Notes: generated by a model from the sequence alone, not told the origin. 64,000 nt of DNA from SLRI01 sp942491185 (GCA_942491185.1 CALOAB010000010.1:186001-250000); one strand, 5' to 3'; shown: positions 18,217 through 26,848, counted from the first letter of the stretch. Translations and numbers: made by a program.

Positions 18217-19666
18217 ATGCCCGAAGCATTGCCGGCACGGCTCGATCCCGAGACCCCGCTCATCCTCGACTTCGACGAGACCTACTGGCTGCGCAACTCG
18301 ACCGAGGTGTTCCTCGCGGGCGTCCGCCCGGCTTGGCTCGCCGCGTTCGTGCTCCGGCTGATCGAGGTGCTGCGGCCATGGCGGTTCCTGCCGGGCCCGG
18401 ACAAGGATCATGTCTGGCGTGACTGGACCCGGGTGAACGCCGTCATCCTGCTCTTTCCCTGGTCGCTGGCCCTCTGGCGGCGCCGCGCGGTCGCACTCGG
18501 GCCGCGCTGGCTCAATCCGGTGCTGGCAGAGCTGGTCGAGCGTGTGCCAGCCGACCGGCGATGGCTCGTCAGCAACGGCTTTCGCCCGATCGTTGCGCCG
18601 CTGGTCGATGCCTTGCCGGCATCGGCCAGGCTCGAGCTCCTGGCATCACCCTTGCTTCGCGGCTTCGCCTGGCGGCGGCGCGGCAAGCGGGCGATCGTCG
18701 AGGCGGCGCTCGGCCCGGCAACGCTCGAGAAGGCCGTGGTCGTCACCGACAATGACGAGGATGCCGAGCTGCTGGCCGCTGGCCGGCCACGCGGTGCACC
18801 ACAAATGGCCCGACGCAAGCTACGAGCCGGCGCATGCCGACGCCTACCTGCCGTTCTACTACATGGAGCGCATCAAGCGGCCAGGTGCCAGCCATCTGCT
18901 CAATGTGGTGCTCAAGGACGAATTGATCCTGCTCTTCCTGATCTACCTCTGGGCAACCCCGTCGCTCGCCGTGCTGCTGGCCATCCTCGTGCTCCACGCC
19001 TCGTTCTGGGTGATCTACGAGATCCTCTATGTCGAGAACGACCGTGTGGCGGCAACGCTCGAGGCCGAGCCGACCCTGAGCAGCGCCTTTCACGACACGC
19101 CGCACCGCTTCAGCGAGCCCGGGGCCTGGCTCTTCGGACTTGGCCTCGGTGCGCTGGGCGTCCTCATCCTGCAACTGGCACCAGCCGCCATCACCACGCC
19201 CGGCCTGCTCGTAAGCCTGGCGCTCTGGGCGGGCCTGCTCGGCGCCTTGCGGGCGCTGGCCTATCTCTACAATCACGTCGACAAGACAACGCGGGTGCCG
19301 CTCTATTTGCCGTTGCAGGCGTTCAAGCTGCTGGGCCTGGCCCTGCTGCTGCCGCTGCCGTTGGCGGCCATGCCGCTGGTCGCAGCACATCTTGCGAGCC
19401 TCTGGCTGCCTTATGTCGCCTACCGTCTGCCGGGCCGCACCCGAGAGGCCTGGCGGGCGCCGATCCAACTCTACCGGTTGGTCCTGGCGCTGGTCTTCAG
19501 CCTGGCGCTCGGCCTTGCTGCCTGGTCACCGGCGGCAGCAGCGACCGGCCTGGATGGGTCGTCGGCAGCGCTCCTCGCCGTGGGCCTCGCCTGGTTCGCG
19601 CTCAAGGCCCGCGCCGATCTGCAAGCCCTCGTCCGCAACGCCGGCTGGCTCCGCCCGAAAGACTGA
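18217..19666 (+). CDS. HAD-like hydrolase fused to a polytopic membrane domain (one-base frameshift)
   Basis: The N-terminal third is a HAD phosphatase-like domain: motif I LDFDET (Asp 18 and Asp 20), motif II LVSNGFRP, a basic RRRGKR at the motif III position and motif IV VVVTDNDEDAE. The frame then shifts at about 18781-18790 (GGCCGGCC context) into GHAVHHKWPDASYE and LPFYYMERIKRPG, followed by seven or eight hydrophobic helices containing FWVIYEILYVENDRVA, reminiscent of UbiA-like polar motifs. Total length is 3x483+1, consistent with one extra base. The ATG at 18217 is preferred to one 66 nt upstream. A membrane-bound phosphatase or phospho-transfer role is inference. Confidence 0.68.
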
Positions 19667-19671
19667 GAGCC

Positions 19672-20196
19672 TCAGTCGACGGCGACGAGGTCGGTGACGT
19701 AGCGCTGCCAGTTCTTGACGTATTTGGCGGTGCCGGCGCGCATCCGCTCGGCCTGCTCCGGCCGCACCTCGCCCTTGATCTTGGCCGGCACGCCCATCAC
19801 CAGGCTGTTGTCCGGGATCTCCTTGCCCTCGGCGATCAGCGCCTTGGCGCCGATCAGGCAGTTCTTGCCGATCTTGACCCCGTTGAGGATCACCGCGCCG
19901 ATGCCGACCAGCGAGCCCTCGCCGATCTCGCAGCCATGCAGCATCGCCTGGTGGCCGACCGTGACATATGGGCCGATGACACACGGAAAGCCCGGGTCGG
20001 TGTGCAGCACGGCGAGGTCCTGAACATTGCTCCCCTCGCCGATGGTCAAGAGCTCGTTGTCGCCCCTGAGCACGGCCCCGAACCAGACGCTGGCATCCCG
20101 CTCGAGCCGCACCTTGCCGATCAGCGTGGCGCAAGGTGCCACCCAATAGCGATCATCGGCCATGGTGGGCATGTCGTCGCCCAGGCGATAGAGCAT
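19672..20196 (-). CDS. Gamma-class carbonic anhydrase family protein
   Basis: A 174-residue left-handed beta-helix protein. The zinc ligands expected for the class are in place: His 65 (VLHTD), His 82 and His 87 (GHQAMLHGC). Hexapeptide repeats run from about residue 20 to 150. YrdA/PaaY-type members hydrate CO2 or act as housekeeping thiol/CoA-related proteins; which applies is unknown. Start ATG at 20196 has GGAGG 5 nt upstream, which decides it over a 35-residue longer frame. It converges with the HAD-fusion gene, leaving 5 bp. Confidence 0.92.
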   Translation of the reverse strand: MLYRLGDDMPTMADDRYWVAPCATLIGKVRLERDASVWFGAVLRGDNELLTIGEGSNVQDLAVLHTDPGFPCVIGPYVTVGHQAMLHGCEIGEGSLVGIGAVILNGVKIGKNCLIGAKALIAEGKEIPDNSLVMGVPAKIKGEVRPEQAERMRAGTAKYVKNWQRYVTDLVAVD

Positions 20197-20396
20197 CACT
20201 TCCTCCGTTGATGAGCCAAATCTGAACAACGGGATCGCTGCCGAAGCGTCAAGGTGACGTTGTGCCCCGGCGGCCAGCGCTGCGCGCCCCGCCGACAGCA
20301 AAGATCTCTATGACAACAGCGACCCCAGCTACCCCCCGTCCCGCCGCCGGCGCGGAATGACGGAATGGCCGTCGCCGGAGACATGCCGGTGCCGGA

Positions 20397-21182
20397 TCAG
20401 CTCATCCAGTTGCCGCCGTCGACGTTCAGGGTCTGGGCCAGGACGTAGTCGGAGTCGCTCGAGGCGAGGAAGACGGCGGCACCCACATGGTCGTCGGGCA
20501 CGCCCATTCGGCCGAACGGGACATCCTCGCCGACCAGGCGCTTTTTCTCGCCGATGGGCCGGTTCTCGTATTTGGCGAACAAGGCGTCCACCTCGTCCCA
20601 CATCGGCGTGTCGACGACGCCGGGGGCGATGCCGTTGACGTTGATGCGGTGCGGGATCAGCGCCTTGGCGGCGCTTTGGGTGAGCGAGATGACGGCGGCC
20701 TTGGACGCGCAGTAGGCGGCGACCAGCGACTCGCCGCGGCGACCCGCCTGGCTCGACATGTTGATGATCTTGCCGCGCCATTTGGGGTCCTTGGCACTCT
20801 GGTCGACCATCTGGCGGGCGACGCCCTGGAGCGTGAAGAAGAGGCCCTTGGTGTTGATGTCGAAGTTCTTGTCCCAGTCCGCGCGGGTCACCTCGAGCAG
20901 CGGCGCCATGTTGAAGATCGCGGCGTTGTTGACGAGGATGTCGATGTGGCCCGCCTCACGCGTCACCTTCTCGACCATGGCATCGATCGATGCCTGATCG
21001 GTGACATCGAGGCGAACGGCAAACGCGTTGCGGCTGATGACGCTGGCGCTCTCCTTCGCCTCCGCCTCGAGGATGTCGGCGATGACGACGCGGGCACCCT
21101 CGGCGGCAAAACCCTTGGCGATGGCGAGGCCGATGCCGCGGGCCCCACCGGTGACGATCGCAACCTTGCCTTCGAGCTTCAT
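20397..21182 (-). CDS. SmoS-type sorbitol (L-iditol) dehydrogenase, SDR family
   Basis: A 261-residue short-chain dehydrogenase. TGGARGIG is at 11-18, NNAA at 85-88, the catalytic Ser at 143/144, and YCASK gives Tyr 157/Lys 161. The block SSQAGRRGESLVAAYCASK and the C-terminal VDGGNWMS closely resemble SmoS/PolS polyol dehydrogenases that oxidise sorbitol to fructose and galactitol to tagatose. The ATG overlaps the DUF1330 stop by 4 nt, so SDR2, DUF1330 and this gene form one operon. No polyol transporter is in the window, so the physiological substrate is uncertain. Confidence 0.85.
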   Translation of the reverse strand: MKLEGKVAIVTGGARGIGLAIAKGFAAEGARVVIADILEAEAKESASVISRNAFAVRLDVTDQASIDAMVEKVTREAGHIDILVNNAAIFNMAPLLEVTRADWDKNFDINTKGLFFTLQGVARQMVDQSAKDPKWRGKIINMSSQAGRRGESLVAAYCASKAAVISLTQSAAKALIPHRINVNGIAPGVVDTPMWDEVDALFAKYENRPIGEKKRLVGEDVPFGRMGVPDDHVGAAVFLASSDSDYVLAQTLNVDGGNWMS

Positions 21183-21472
21183 GGGTCCACCCCTTCGACG
21201 ATGACCATGTTCATGGTGGCAGCACCCTGGCGATGCGCCTTGGCGGCGGCGTATTCGGCAGAGGTGAACCAGGCGTTGGCCGCCACGCGATCCGCAAACT
21301 CGATGACGACGAAGCGCGAGCCCGGGAACGCGCCTTCGACCACCTCGCTGTGGCCGCCGCGCACGATGTAGCGACCGCCATGCTGCGTGATCGAGGCGTT
21401 GGCGGCGGTCTTGTAGGCTTCGTACGGGCCGGGGTCGCTGACCTCGACATTGGCAATGACGTAGGCGGGCAT
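21179..21472 (-). CDS. DUF1330 family protein
   Basis: A 97-residue ferredoxin-like alpha/beta protein of the DUF1330 family: MPAYVIANVEVSDPGPYEAY at the start, HGGRYIVRGG, FPGSRFVVIEFAD and AWFTSAEYAAAK. Family members are small dimeric alpha+beta barrel proteins without a firm function. Start ATG at 21472 follows GAAGGAG by 6 nt. It lies 12 nt after the upstream SDR gene and overlaps the downstream SDR by 4 nt, so it is co-translated with two oxidoreductases. Confidence 0.85.
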   Translation of the reverse strand: MPAYVIANVEVSDPGPYEAYKTAANASITQHGGRYIVRGGHSEVVEGAFPGSRFVVIEFADRVAANAWFTSAEYAAAKAHRQGAATMNMVIVEGVDP

Positions 21473-21483
21473 GGTTTTCTCCT

Positions 21484-22254
21484 TCACCAGATCGTGTAGC
21501 CGCCGTCGACGACGACGATGCTGCCGGTCATCAGCGACGAGGCGTCGGACGCCAGGAACAGCACGGCGGATGCGACCTCGTCCGGCTGGCCGCAGCGCTT
21601 CATCGGCGTCATGTCGAGCCAGGTCGGCATCCATTCGGGGTTCTCGCGGCCGGCCTTGGTCATCGCGGTCTCGATGTAGGTCGGCGCCACTGCATTCACG
21701 CGAACGCCACGCATCGCCCACTCGCCGCCCAGGGACTTGGTCAGCAGGTGAACAGCCGCCTTGGACGCGTTGTAGTGGCTCTGCGGTTGCGGCCGGTTCG
21801 AGATGATGCCGCTCATCGAGCCGATATTGACGATCACGCCTCTTCCCTGGGCCAGCATGTGCCGGCCGAAGGCGCGGTTGCACCAGAAGACGCCATTGAG
21901 GTTGATGTCGAGCACCCGGTTCCATTCCTCGTCCGGCATATCCTCCGCGGCTGTTCCGACCGCGATGCCGGCATTGGCGACCAAGATGTCGATCCGCCCG
22001 TGCTTCGCCTGGAGATCGTCGGCAGCCCTGGTGACCGCATCGGGCTTGGTCACGTCGAGCGGCACGTATTCGGCGCTGTAACCGAGGCCGTTGATCTCGT
22101 CTGCCGCCTTCGGGCCGGTCGCCGGGTCGATCTCGGCGATCACCACATGCGCCCCGCACTCGGCGAGTGCCTTGGCACTCTCGAAGCCGATGCCGCGACC
22201 GCCGCCGGTGATGACGGCAACCCGGCCCTTCAGGTCGTATTTCTCGAGATACAT
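21484..22254 (-). CDS. Short-chain dehydrogenase/reductase
   Basis: A 256-residue classical SDR with TGGGRGIG at 16-23, VANAG at 92-96, Ser 146 and YNASK (Tyr 161, Lys 165), ending GSIVVVDGGYTIW. The DIN motif and loop lengths resemble polyol or 3-oxoacyl-type reductases; the substrate cannot be set from sequence. It is the first gene of the SDR-DUF1330-SDR operon and begins 48 nt downstream of the GNAT gene, which reads in the same direction. Confidence 0.88.
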   Translation of the reverse strand: MYLEKYDLKGRVAVITGGGRGIGFESAKALAECGAHVVIAEIDPATGPKAADEINGLGYSAEYVPLDVTKPDAVTRAADDLQAKHGRIDILVANAGIAVGTAAEDMPDEEWNRVLDINLNGVFWCNRAFGRHMLAQGRGVIVNIGSMSGIISNRPQPQSHYNASKAAVHLLTKSLGGEWAMRGVRVNAVAPTYIETAMTKAGRENPEWMPTWLDMTPMKRCGQPDEVASAVLFLASDASSLMTGSIVVVDGGYTIW

Positions 22255-22302
22255 CGGGCGTCCTCCCTGACAGCGATACTGCCGCGCCGTTTCCCGAGGT
22301 TC

Positions 22303-22770
22303 TTAAGGTGCCAGCTCGCGTCGGACAATCGGCAAGCTGCGTCCGGTGATCGACCCTGATGGCTCCACGCCTACGGTTGTGAAGCCGACGCGGTGATAGA
22401 AAGCCTCCGCATGCGGGTCGGCGGCCGTCACCAGCGCCTCGATGCCGTGGCTTGCGAAGTGGGCCGTCGCCGCCTCGATCAGGGCCCGGCCAATGCCATG
22501 CCCCATCGCCTCTGGTGCTACGAAGAGCAGGCTGATCTCCGCCTCTTCCGGGGTGCTGATCTCGGCAGCGATGAGCCCCAGAGCCTGGTTTGCTGCCTCA
22601 GCCACCAGGCAAAGGGCGCCACCAATGTGCCGCGCGGTGACCGTGAGCTCGTCCCGGCAGTGCTCCATGAAAGCCGCGTCGTAGCCCCAATGCGCCTTGC
22701 TTCGCATCGCGAGATCGGTGAGCTGCGGAGCCTCGTCGCGTCGCGCTGGCCGGAGGCTGATGCCCTCCAT
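22303..22770 (-). CDS. GNAT-family N-acetyltransferase
   Basis: A 155-residue acetyltransferase. The acetyl-CoA loop is APEAMGHGIGRALIEAA (residues about 89-105), preceded by the LLFV strand, and the C-terminus has AEAFYHRVGFTTVG. The acceptor is unknown. The ATG at 22770 follows AAGGAGG by 5 nt, ruling out the 26-residue longer frame. It is separated from the RibD-like gene upstream by 93 nt holding a short tandem repeat. Confidence 0.85.
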   Translation of the reverse strand: MEGISLRPARRDEAPQLTDLAMRSKAHWGYDAAFMEHCRDELTVTARHIGGALCLVAEAANQALGLIAAEISTPEEAEISLLFVAPEAMGHGIGRALIEAATAHFASHGIEALVTAADPHAEAFYHRVGFTTVGVEPSGSITGRSLPIVRRELAP

Positions 22771-22810
22771 CTGGCCCTCCTTCACGGGTCGGCTGCTCGA
22801 CCTCTTGCCC

Positions 22811-22852
22811 GGACATTCCTGCGCGCAAGCCTGAACATTCCTGCGCAAGCCC
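22811..22852. repeat. Short tandem repeat, two units of 20-22 bp
   Basis: Units 22811-22832 and 22833-22852 share ACATTCCTGCGC and AAGCC, differing by an inserted GC and two single bases. It lies in the leader of the GNAT gene, about 40 bp before its start. Function unknown. Confidence 0.5.
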
Positions 22853-22863
22853 GAACAAGAGGC

Positions 22864-23610
22864 TCAGCGAGGCCCGTCGAGCTGGAAGTGGTGCAGGATG
22901 TCGGCACCCATCGGTATCGCCACGCCGTCGAGCCTGAGCGCGTCGTCCATGGTCGCGATCTCCGGCAGGCTGAGCCCCGGCCGGCCACCGCCGATGATTA
23001 CCGGCGAGATGCAGATCTGCAGGATATCCAGGCAGCCGGCATGGAGAAAGCGCGAGACCGTCCGGCCACCGCCTTCGATGAAGACCCGGCCGAGACCGCG
23101 CTCACGGAGCACGTCGAGCACGGCCCCCGGTCGGCAACCGCCCGCATCGGCGGCGACCGGGACGACCTCCGCCCGACCGAGACGCGCCTTGTCGAACGCC
23201 GCCTCGGCGCACAGCACCAGCGTTGGCGGCCCATGCTGAAAGATGCCGTAGCGATCGTCGAGCACGCGGCGGCTGTCGATGACGACCCGCACCGGCGACG
23301 GCCCCGGCACCAGGCGCGTGGTCAGGGCCGGGTCGTCATGGCCAACGGTCGCCGCGCCCACCAGCACGGCATCGGCAAGCGCCCGCAGGCGGTGCAGATG
23401 GGTGATGTTCTCCGGTCCCGTCACCGCCGCGGCGTGGCCGCTCGCCGTGGCGATCCGACCATCCAGGCTCTGCCCGAGATGGCCGAGCACGGCATGCGCC
23501 GGTGCGGCGAAAGCGAGATAGGCACGCGCCAGCGGATCATCGTGAGCCTCCGACGGCAGGCGGCGGTGATCGCGGAGCTCGGCCCAGTAGCGGGCCGGGT
23601 CCAGGTTCAC
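22864..23610 (-). CDS. RibD C-terminal/dihydrofolate-reductase-fold protein
   Basis: A 248-residue protein of the RibD_C (pyrimidine reductase) superfamily, an NADPH-dependent reductase fold. Motifs are LGHLGQSLDGRIATASGHAA (about 40-60), LHRLRALADAVLVGAATVGHDDP, VFIEGGGRTVSRFL and SPVIIGGGRPG. It lacks the deaminase domain of full RibD, so it is not a complete riboflavin enzyme. It overlaps the FkbM gene upstream by 4 nt. Together with RibA, PTPS and the MDR dehydrogenase about 6-8 kb away it may belong to a pterin/deazaflavin-like route; that link is inference. Confidence 0.8.
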   Translation of the reverse strand: MNLDPARYWAELRDHRRLPSEAHDDPLARAYLAFAAPAHAVLGHLGQSLDGRIATASGHAAAVTGPENITHLHRLRALADAVLVGAATVGHDDPALTTRLVPGPSPVRVVIDSRRVLDDRYGIFQHGPPTLVLCAEAAFDKARLGRAEVVPVAADAGGCRPGAVLDVLRERGLGRVFIEGGGRTVSRFLHAGCLDILQICISPVIIGGGRPGLSLPEIATMDDALRLDGVAIPMGADILHHFQLDGPR

Positions 23611-24362
23611 GGCGCAGACTTCCGACGAGCGTAGATGTCGCCGGAGAAATCCTCACCGTCATGCGCCTCGAGCCAGGCATCGAGCACCTGTCGCTCGGCA
23701 AAGTCGGCCCATTCGAGCACCAGGCTCTCGCCCCTCGAGACGTTGAATGACCAGTCGCCGATCGCCTGCAGCCGATCGAGGCAGCGCGTTGCGGCATCCA
23801 TGCGACCGGCCAGGAACTCGAACGAGACGAGGCGAGGCGGCCGGCTGAGGCCCTGCAGCGCCGCCTCCTCCAGCCCTTCGATATCGAGCTTGAGGAAGTC
23901 CGGCAGCCCATGCCGCTCGATCAGCATGTCGAGGGTCACGGCGGGCACAACGACACTCTCGCCCCAACGCACCTCGCGAAACGAGGGTATCGCTGCGGTG
24001 CCGTCGATGAAGCCCTTGGACGCAGTGGTGACGGTCGGCGTCGCCGCACTGACGAACAGCTCGACCTCGCCTGGCTCGGCCGCGATCGCCACCTCCTCGA
24101 GCACGATGCCCGGCTGGTGCTTCACCAGATGGCGAAGAAAGCGGGCGAGGTCCGGCTGCGGCTCGACGGCAACCACACGGCAGCCGAGCCGGCGAAAGGC
24201 GAGACTGCGATTGCCGACATGCGCGCCGATATCGAAGCAGAGCCCGCCGCGCGGCACCAATTCGCCATAGAACGCAACCAACCGCCGGCCGCTGCCCGGC
24301 GGCCAGTAATACATCAAGAGCGAGCGGCCGAGGCCGCGCACGCGGGTGCAGAGACGAGCCAA
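23607..24362 (-). CDS. FkbM-family methyltransferase
   Basis: A 251-residue SAM-dependent methyltransferase with the SAM loop CFDIGAHVGNRSLAFRRLG (about 41-59), VVAVEPQPDLARF, and the FkbM block FLKLDIEGLEEAALQGL. It starts at a TTG (24360-24362), directly beside the terminal repeat of the 273 bp element at 24367, so its leader lies inside that element. The stop overlaps the RibD-like start by 4 nt. Substrate unknown; it is not near the polysaccharide genes and may methylate a small molecule. Confidence 0.82.
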   Translation of the reverse strand: MARLCTRVRGLGRSLLMYYWPPGSGRRLVAFYGELVPRGGLCFDIGAHVGNRSLAFRRLGCRVVAVEPQPDLARFLRHLVKHQPGIVLEEVAIAAEPGEVELFVSAATPTVTTASKGFIDGTAAIPSFREVRWGESVVVPAVTLDMLIERHGLPDFLKLDIEGLEEAALQGLSRPPRLVSFEFLAGRMDAATRCLDRLQAIGDWSFNVSRGESLVLEWADFAERQVLDAWLEAHDGEDFSGDIYARRKSAP

Positions 24363-24366
24363 CTGC

Positions 24367-24639
24367 CTAGAGCCTGGTTGAGGAGTTTTCGTGGTGTTTC
24401 ATGAGCTTGGCAGTGAGCAGTTGCGAGGAGTTGGTCGGCCGTCGATGCTGGAGCATCGCCGGTCGACCGACGACGAAGCAGGTGCTGCTGCCAAGCTCAC
24501 CTGCGGTCGACTTGCGGCCGACTCCGGCTTTGGAGCATGGCTTGCCCGACGCCCCGGCATCGGGCCGCGCTCGGCACAGCAAGGGCGGTCGATCGCAAGC
24601 CGATGAAACATCATGAAAACTCCTCAAACAGGCTCTTAG
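24367..24639. repeat. 273 bp palindromic element, copy A (terminal inverted repeats)
   Basis: Arms 24367-24401 and 24605-24639 are inverted complements: CTA(A)GAGCCTG, a T-rich centre and TGTTTCAT. There are about three differences, two of which are G-T and so would pair as G-U in RNA. Inside are further inverted pairs: GAGCTTGGCAG with CTGCCAAGCTC, CAGGTG with CACCTG, CGATGCT-GG-AGCATCG, and a GC-rich CCCGA...TCGGG hairpin. A second copy, about 85 percent similar and in opposite orientation, is at 50264-50533. The yceI stop codon lies in its right end. It has no convincing ORF. Confidence 0.8.
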
Positions 24640-25283
24640 TCCTGCCGGATCGCTTCGATCTCGAAGGTAAGGCTGATCTCGTCGCCCACCAGGCCGCCTT
24701 CGAGCGCGTAGGTGCTGCCGAACGCGCTCCGCTCGACCACGGTCGAGGCCGAGACGCCCATGACGTAGTTGCCGCCCCACGGATAGGGCGCGATGCGGTT
24801 GAGGGTGACGTCGACCTCGACCGGATTGGTGACGCCGCGAATGGTCAGGTCGCCGATGATCGTGCCCGTCGTGTCGGTCTCGGCCATGGCCTCGGTCATG
24901 ACGAAGCGGATCAGCGGATGGGACTCGGCCGCGAGAAAGTCGTCGCTCTTCAAGTGGCGATCGCGCGCCGGGTTGTCGGTCAGCACGCTCGCCGTATCGA
25001 CCTCGAAGACGAGGTCGCTGAGCTGGCGCGTCGCCTCGTCATAGGTGAAGCTGCCGCGCTCCTCGAGGAAGAGCCCGAGCACGTTCTTGTAGCCGATGTG
25101 ATTGGCGCTGAAGCCGATCGACGAATTGCCGGGATCGATCTCCCATCGCGCCGGCTCGGCAGATGCGGCATGGTCAAGGCCGGGCATCGATGCCATTGCG
25201 GCCAGAACGAGCGGCGCGGTCAGCAAAGCTCTGGCGGCGGTACGAGCGGCGGCACGAAGGGCAGTGATGATCAACGGCATCAT
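24636..25283 (-). CDS. YceI-family periplasmic lipid-binding protein
   Basis: A 215-residue secreted protein. A signal peptide covers about residues 1-40 with cleavage likely after HAASA. The mature part has the YceI lipocalin-like pattern: WEIDPGNSSIGFSANHIGYK, GSFTYDEATRQLSDLVFEVD, TDNPARDRHLKSDDFL, and a C-terminal DEISLTFEIEAIRQD. The family binds amphiphiles such as isoprenoids. The start is one of two adjacent ATGs (25283/25280); GAGGA suits the second better. The stop codon falls inside the terminal repeat of element A. A consensus TATAAT lies about 37 nt upstream. Confidence 0.88.
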   Translation of the reverse strand: MMPLIITALRAAARTAARALLTAPLVLAAMASMPGLDHAASAEPARWEIDPGNSSIGFSANHIGYKNVLGLFLEERGSFTYDEATRQLSDLVFEVDTASVLTDNPARDRHLKSDDFLAAESHPLIRFVMTEAMAETDTTGTIIGDLTIRGVTNPVEVDVTLNRIAPYPWGGNYVMGVSASTVVERSAFGSTYALEGGLVGDEISLTFEIEAIRQD

Positions 25284-25319
25284 TCCTCGCGATCTCGACC
25301 AGGTTGATCGTGAGGATCG

Positions 25320-25325
25320 ATTATA
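25320..25325 (-). promoter_or_regulatory. Consensus -10 box (TATAAT) for yceI
   Basis: A perfect TATAAT on the minus strand, 37 nt before the yceI start. The -35 region is weak (TGGCTC at 16 nt spacing). Placement is plausible for a sigma-70 type promoter. Confidence 0.4.
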
Positions 25326-25903
25326 GAGCCCCGACAGGCAAGAGCCAGGGCATGGCGCCGATGAGGCCGCCCGAGATGACGATACAGTGACAGGGCTTAG
25401 CGAGCTTTCCACATTATCCACAAGCTGTCGGGGCGGACGTCCCGCGATGCGCTAGAAGGTGCACCGCACCGATCGGATCGTGGCCAATCGATAAATCTGC
25501 ACGCAGCCCCCAGAACAGCCCTTGACGACTCGATAAACCATTGCCTTTCAATGCGTTATTGTCGTTCGACGCCGGACGCTGGAGTCAGCCTGCTGCTCGC
25601 CAAACGTATTCAACCGCTGCTGAATCGACCGACCCGAAAACCCGTATCCATTGGGTTGCCCTTATCCACATTGCCGGGGATAGGCTTGTTCACCGGGATG
25701 TGGATGTCTTGTCGACCAACTGTCATTCGCCTTTCACATCATAGACATGGCTATCGCGGGGATGCGGGCATCCGGATTTCTCGTATTTGGCGAAACGGGG
25801 TCTAAATCCGCACCCTTTCTCGCCAGCCTGTGCGGAACGCTCCCAATCGCCAGGGCGACACAATCCTGATAGACCGTGCGACCCCATCCGGCGAGCCTGC
25901 GCG
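25326..25903. other. Intergenic region with two consensus DnaA boxes
   Basis: About 580 bp between divergent yceI and the DMT transporter, locally AT-richer. It contains TTATCCACA at 25414-25422 and again at 25662-25670, both same strand and both exact DnaA-box consensus, plus a near match at about 25698. No origin-type gene is adjacent. No other gene is seen; the long upstream frame extension of the transporter is not convincing. Confidence 0.45.
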
Positions 25904-26848
25904 ATGCCGGTCTCGAGCCTGCCCGGACGACGACCAGGCCCAGGGCCAAAGCCTGCCGCGAGCCTCTCCACGCCGAAAGAACCGACCTTGCGCAGCGCGC
26001 CGAACCAGTCGCTCAAAGGCATCGCCTTCATCCTCGTCGCCATGTTCACCTTCGCAGCGCAAGACGCGATCACCAAGACGCTCGCCCAAGACCTCGCCAT
26101 GGCGCAGATCGTCATGGTCCGCTACTGGATGTTCGCGGTTTTCGCGACCGTGTTGATCGCCCATCGACCGGGCGGGGTGGCGCAGGCCTTGCGGTCTCGA
26201 CGACCGTGGCTGCAGGTGCTGCGATCGGCGATCTTCGTCGTCGAGATCGGGGTCTTCGGCTGGGTCGTGGCCCGGCTGCCACTGAGCACGGCGCAAGCTA
26301 TCTTCGCCGCCTGCCCGATCTTCGTCACGGCGCTCTCGCCCCTGATGCTCGGCGAGCGGTTCGGCCCCCGCCGCTGGCTTGCGGTCGCCGCCGGCTTCAC
26401 CGGCGTCATCATCATCCTGCGACCGACCAGTGGCTTTCTCGACCCGATCGGTCTCGTCGCCGTGCTGGGCGCTGCCATGTTCGCGCTCTACAGCATCCTC
26501 ACCCGGCTGCTGGCGCAGGTGGACCGCTTCGAGACCTCGTATGGCTATGTCGCCTGGGTCGGCTGCGCGCTCGCCACGCTGGTCGGACCGTTCCTCTGGC
26601 AGGCGCCATCGAGCGAGCAATGGCTCGGCCTCCTGGTCCTCGGCTGCACCGGCATTCTCGGCCACATGCTGTTGATGAAGGCGTATGAGCTGGCCCAGGC
26701 AAGCGTGCTGCAGCCGTTCAGCTACACCCAGCTGCTCTGGGGCATCGTCATCGGCATGCTGGTGTTCGGCGAGTACCCGGACGCCTTGATGCTCACCGGT
26801 GCCGGCATCATCGTCGCCGCCGGCCTGTTTGCCGTCCGGGAACGATAG
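25904..26848 (+). CDS. DMT-superfamily (EamA) transporter
   Basis: A 314-residue inner-membrane exporter with ten predicted helices in two EamA repeats: the first begins FILVAMFTFAAQDAITKTLA, the second begins LVAVLGAAMFALYSILTRLL. LQPFSYTQLLWGIVIGMLVFGE near the C-terminus is a family signature. Typical substrates are metabolites such as amino acids or drugs; none can be specified. ATG at 25904 is chosen because the longer frame adds 39 residues without family character; a TTG before LRSAPNQSLKG is another option. Confidence 0.85.
   Translation: MPVSSLPGRRPGPGPKPAASLSTPKEPTLRSAPNQSLKGIAFILVAMFTFAAQDAITKTLAQDLAMAQIVMVRYWMFAVFATVLIAHRPGGVAQALRSRRPWLQVLRSAIFVVEIGVFGWVVARLPLSTAQAIFAACPIFVTALSPLMLGERFGPRRWLAVAAGFTGVIIILRPTSGFLDPIGLVAVLGAAMFALYSILTRLLAQVDRFETSYGYVAWVGCALATLVGPFLWQAPSSEQWLGLLVLGCTGILGHMLLMKAYELAQASVLQPFSYTQLLWGIVIGMLVFGEYPDALMLTGAGIIVAAGLFAVRER

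Noticed and set aside
17948..18238. Minus-strand 96-codon frame as a gene
   Set aside because: Overlaps the HAD-fusion start, no ribosome site and no family recognised.
24391..24606. 71-codon open frames inside the palindromic element (similar peptides are encoded in copy B)
   Set aside because: Frames are open on several strands at once, lack a ribosome site and look like a by-product of the conserved palindromic DNA.
25414..25670. Chromosomal origin of replication
   Set aside because: Only two exact DnaA boxes, no dnaA, hemE, parAB or gidA nearby and no clear AT-rich unwinding block.
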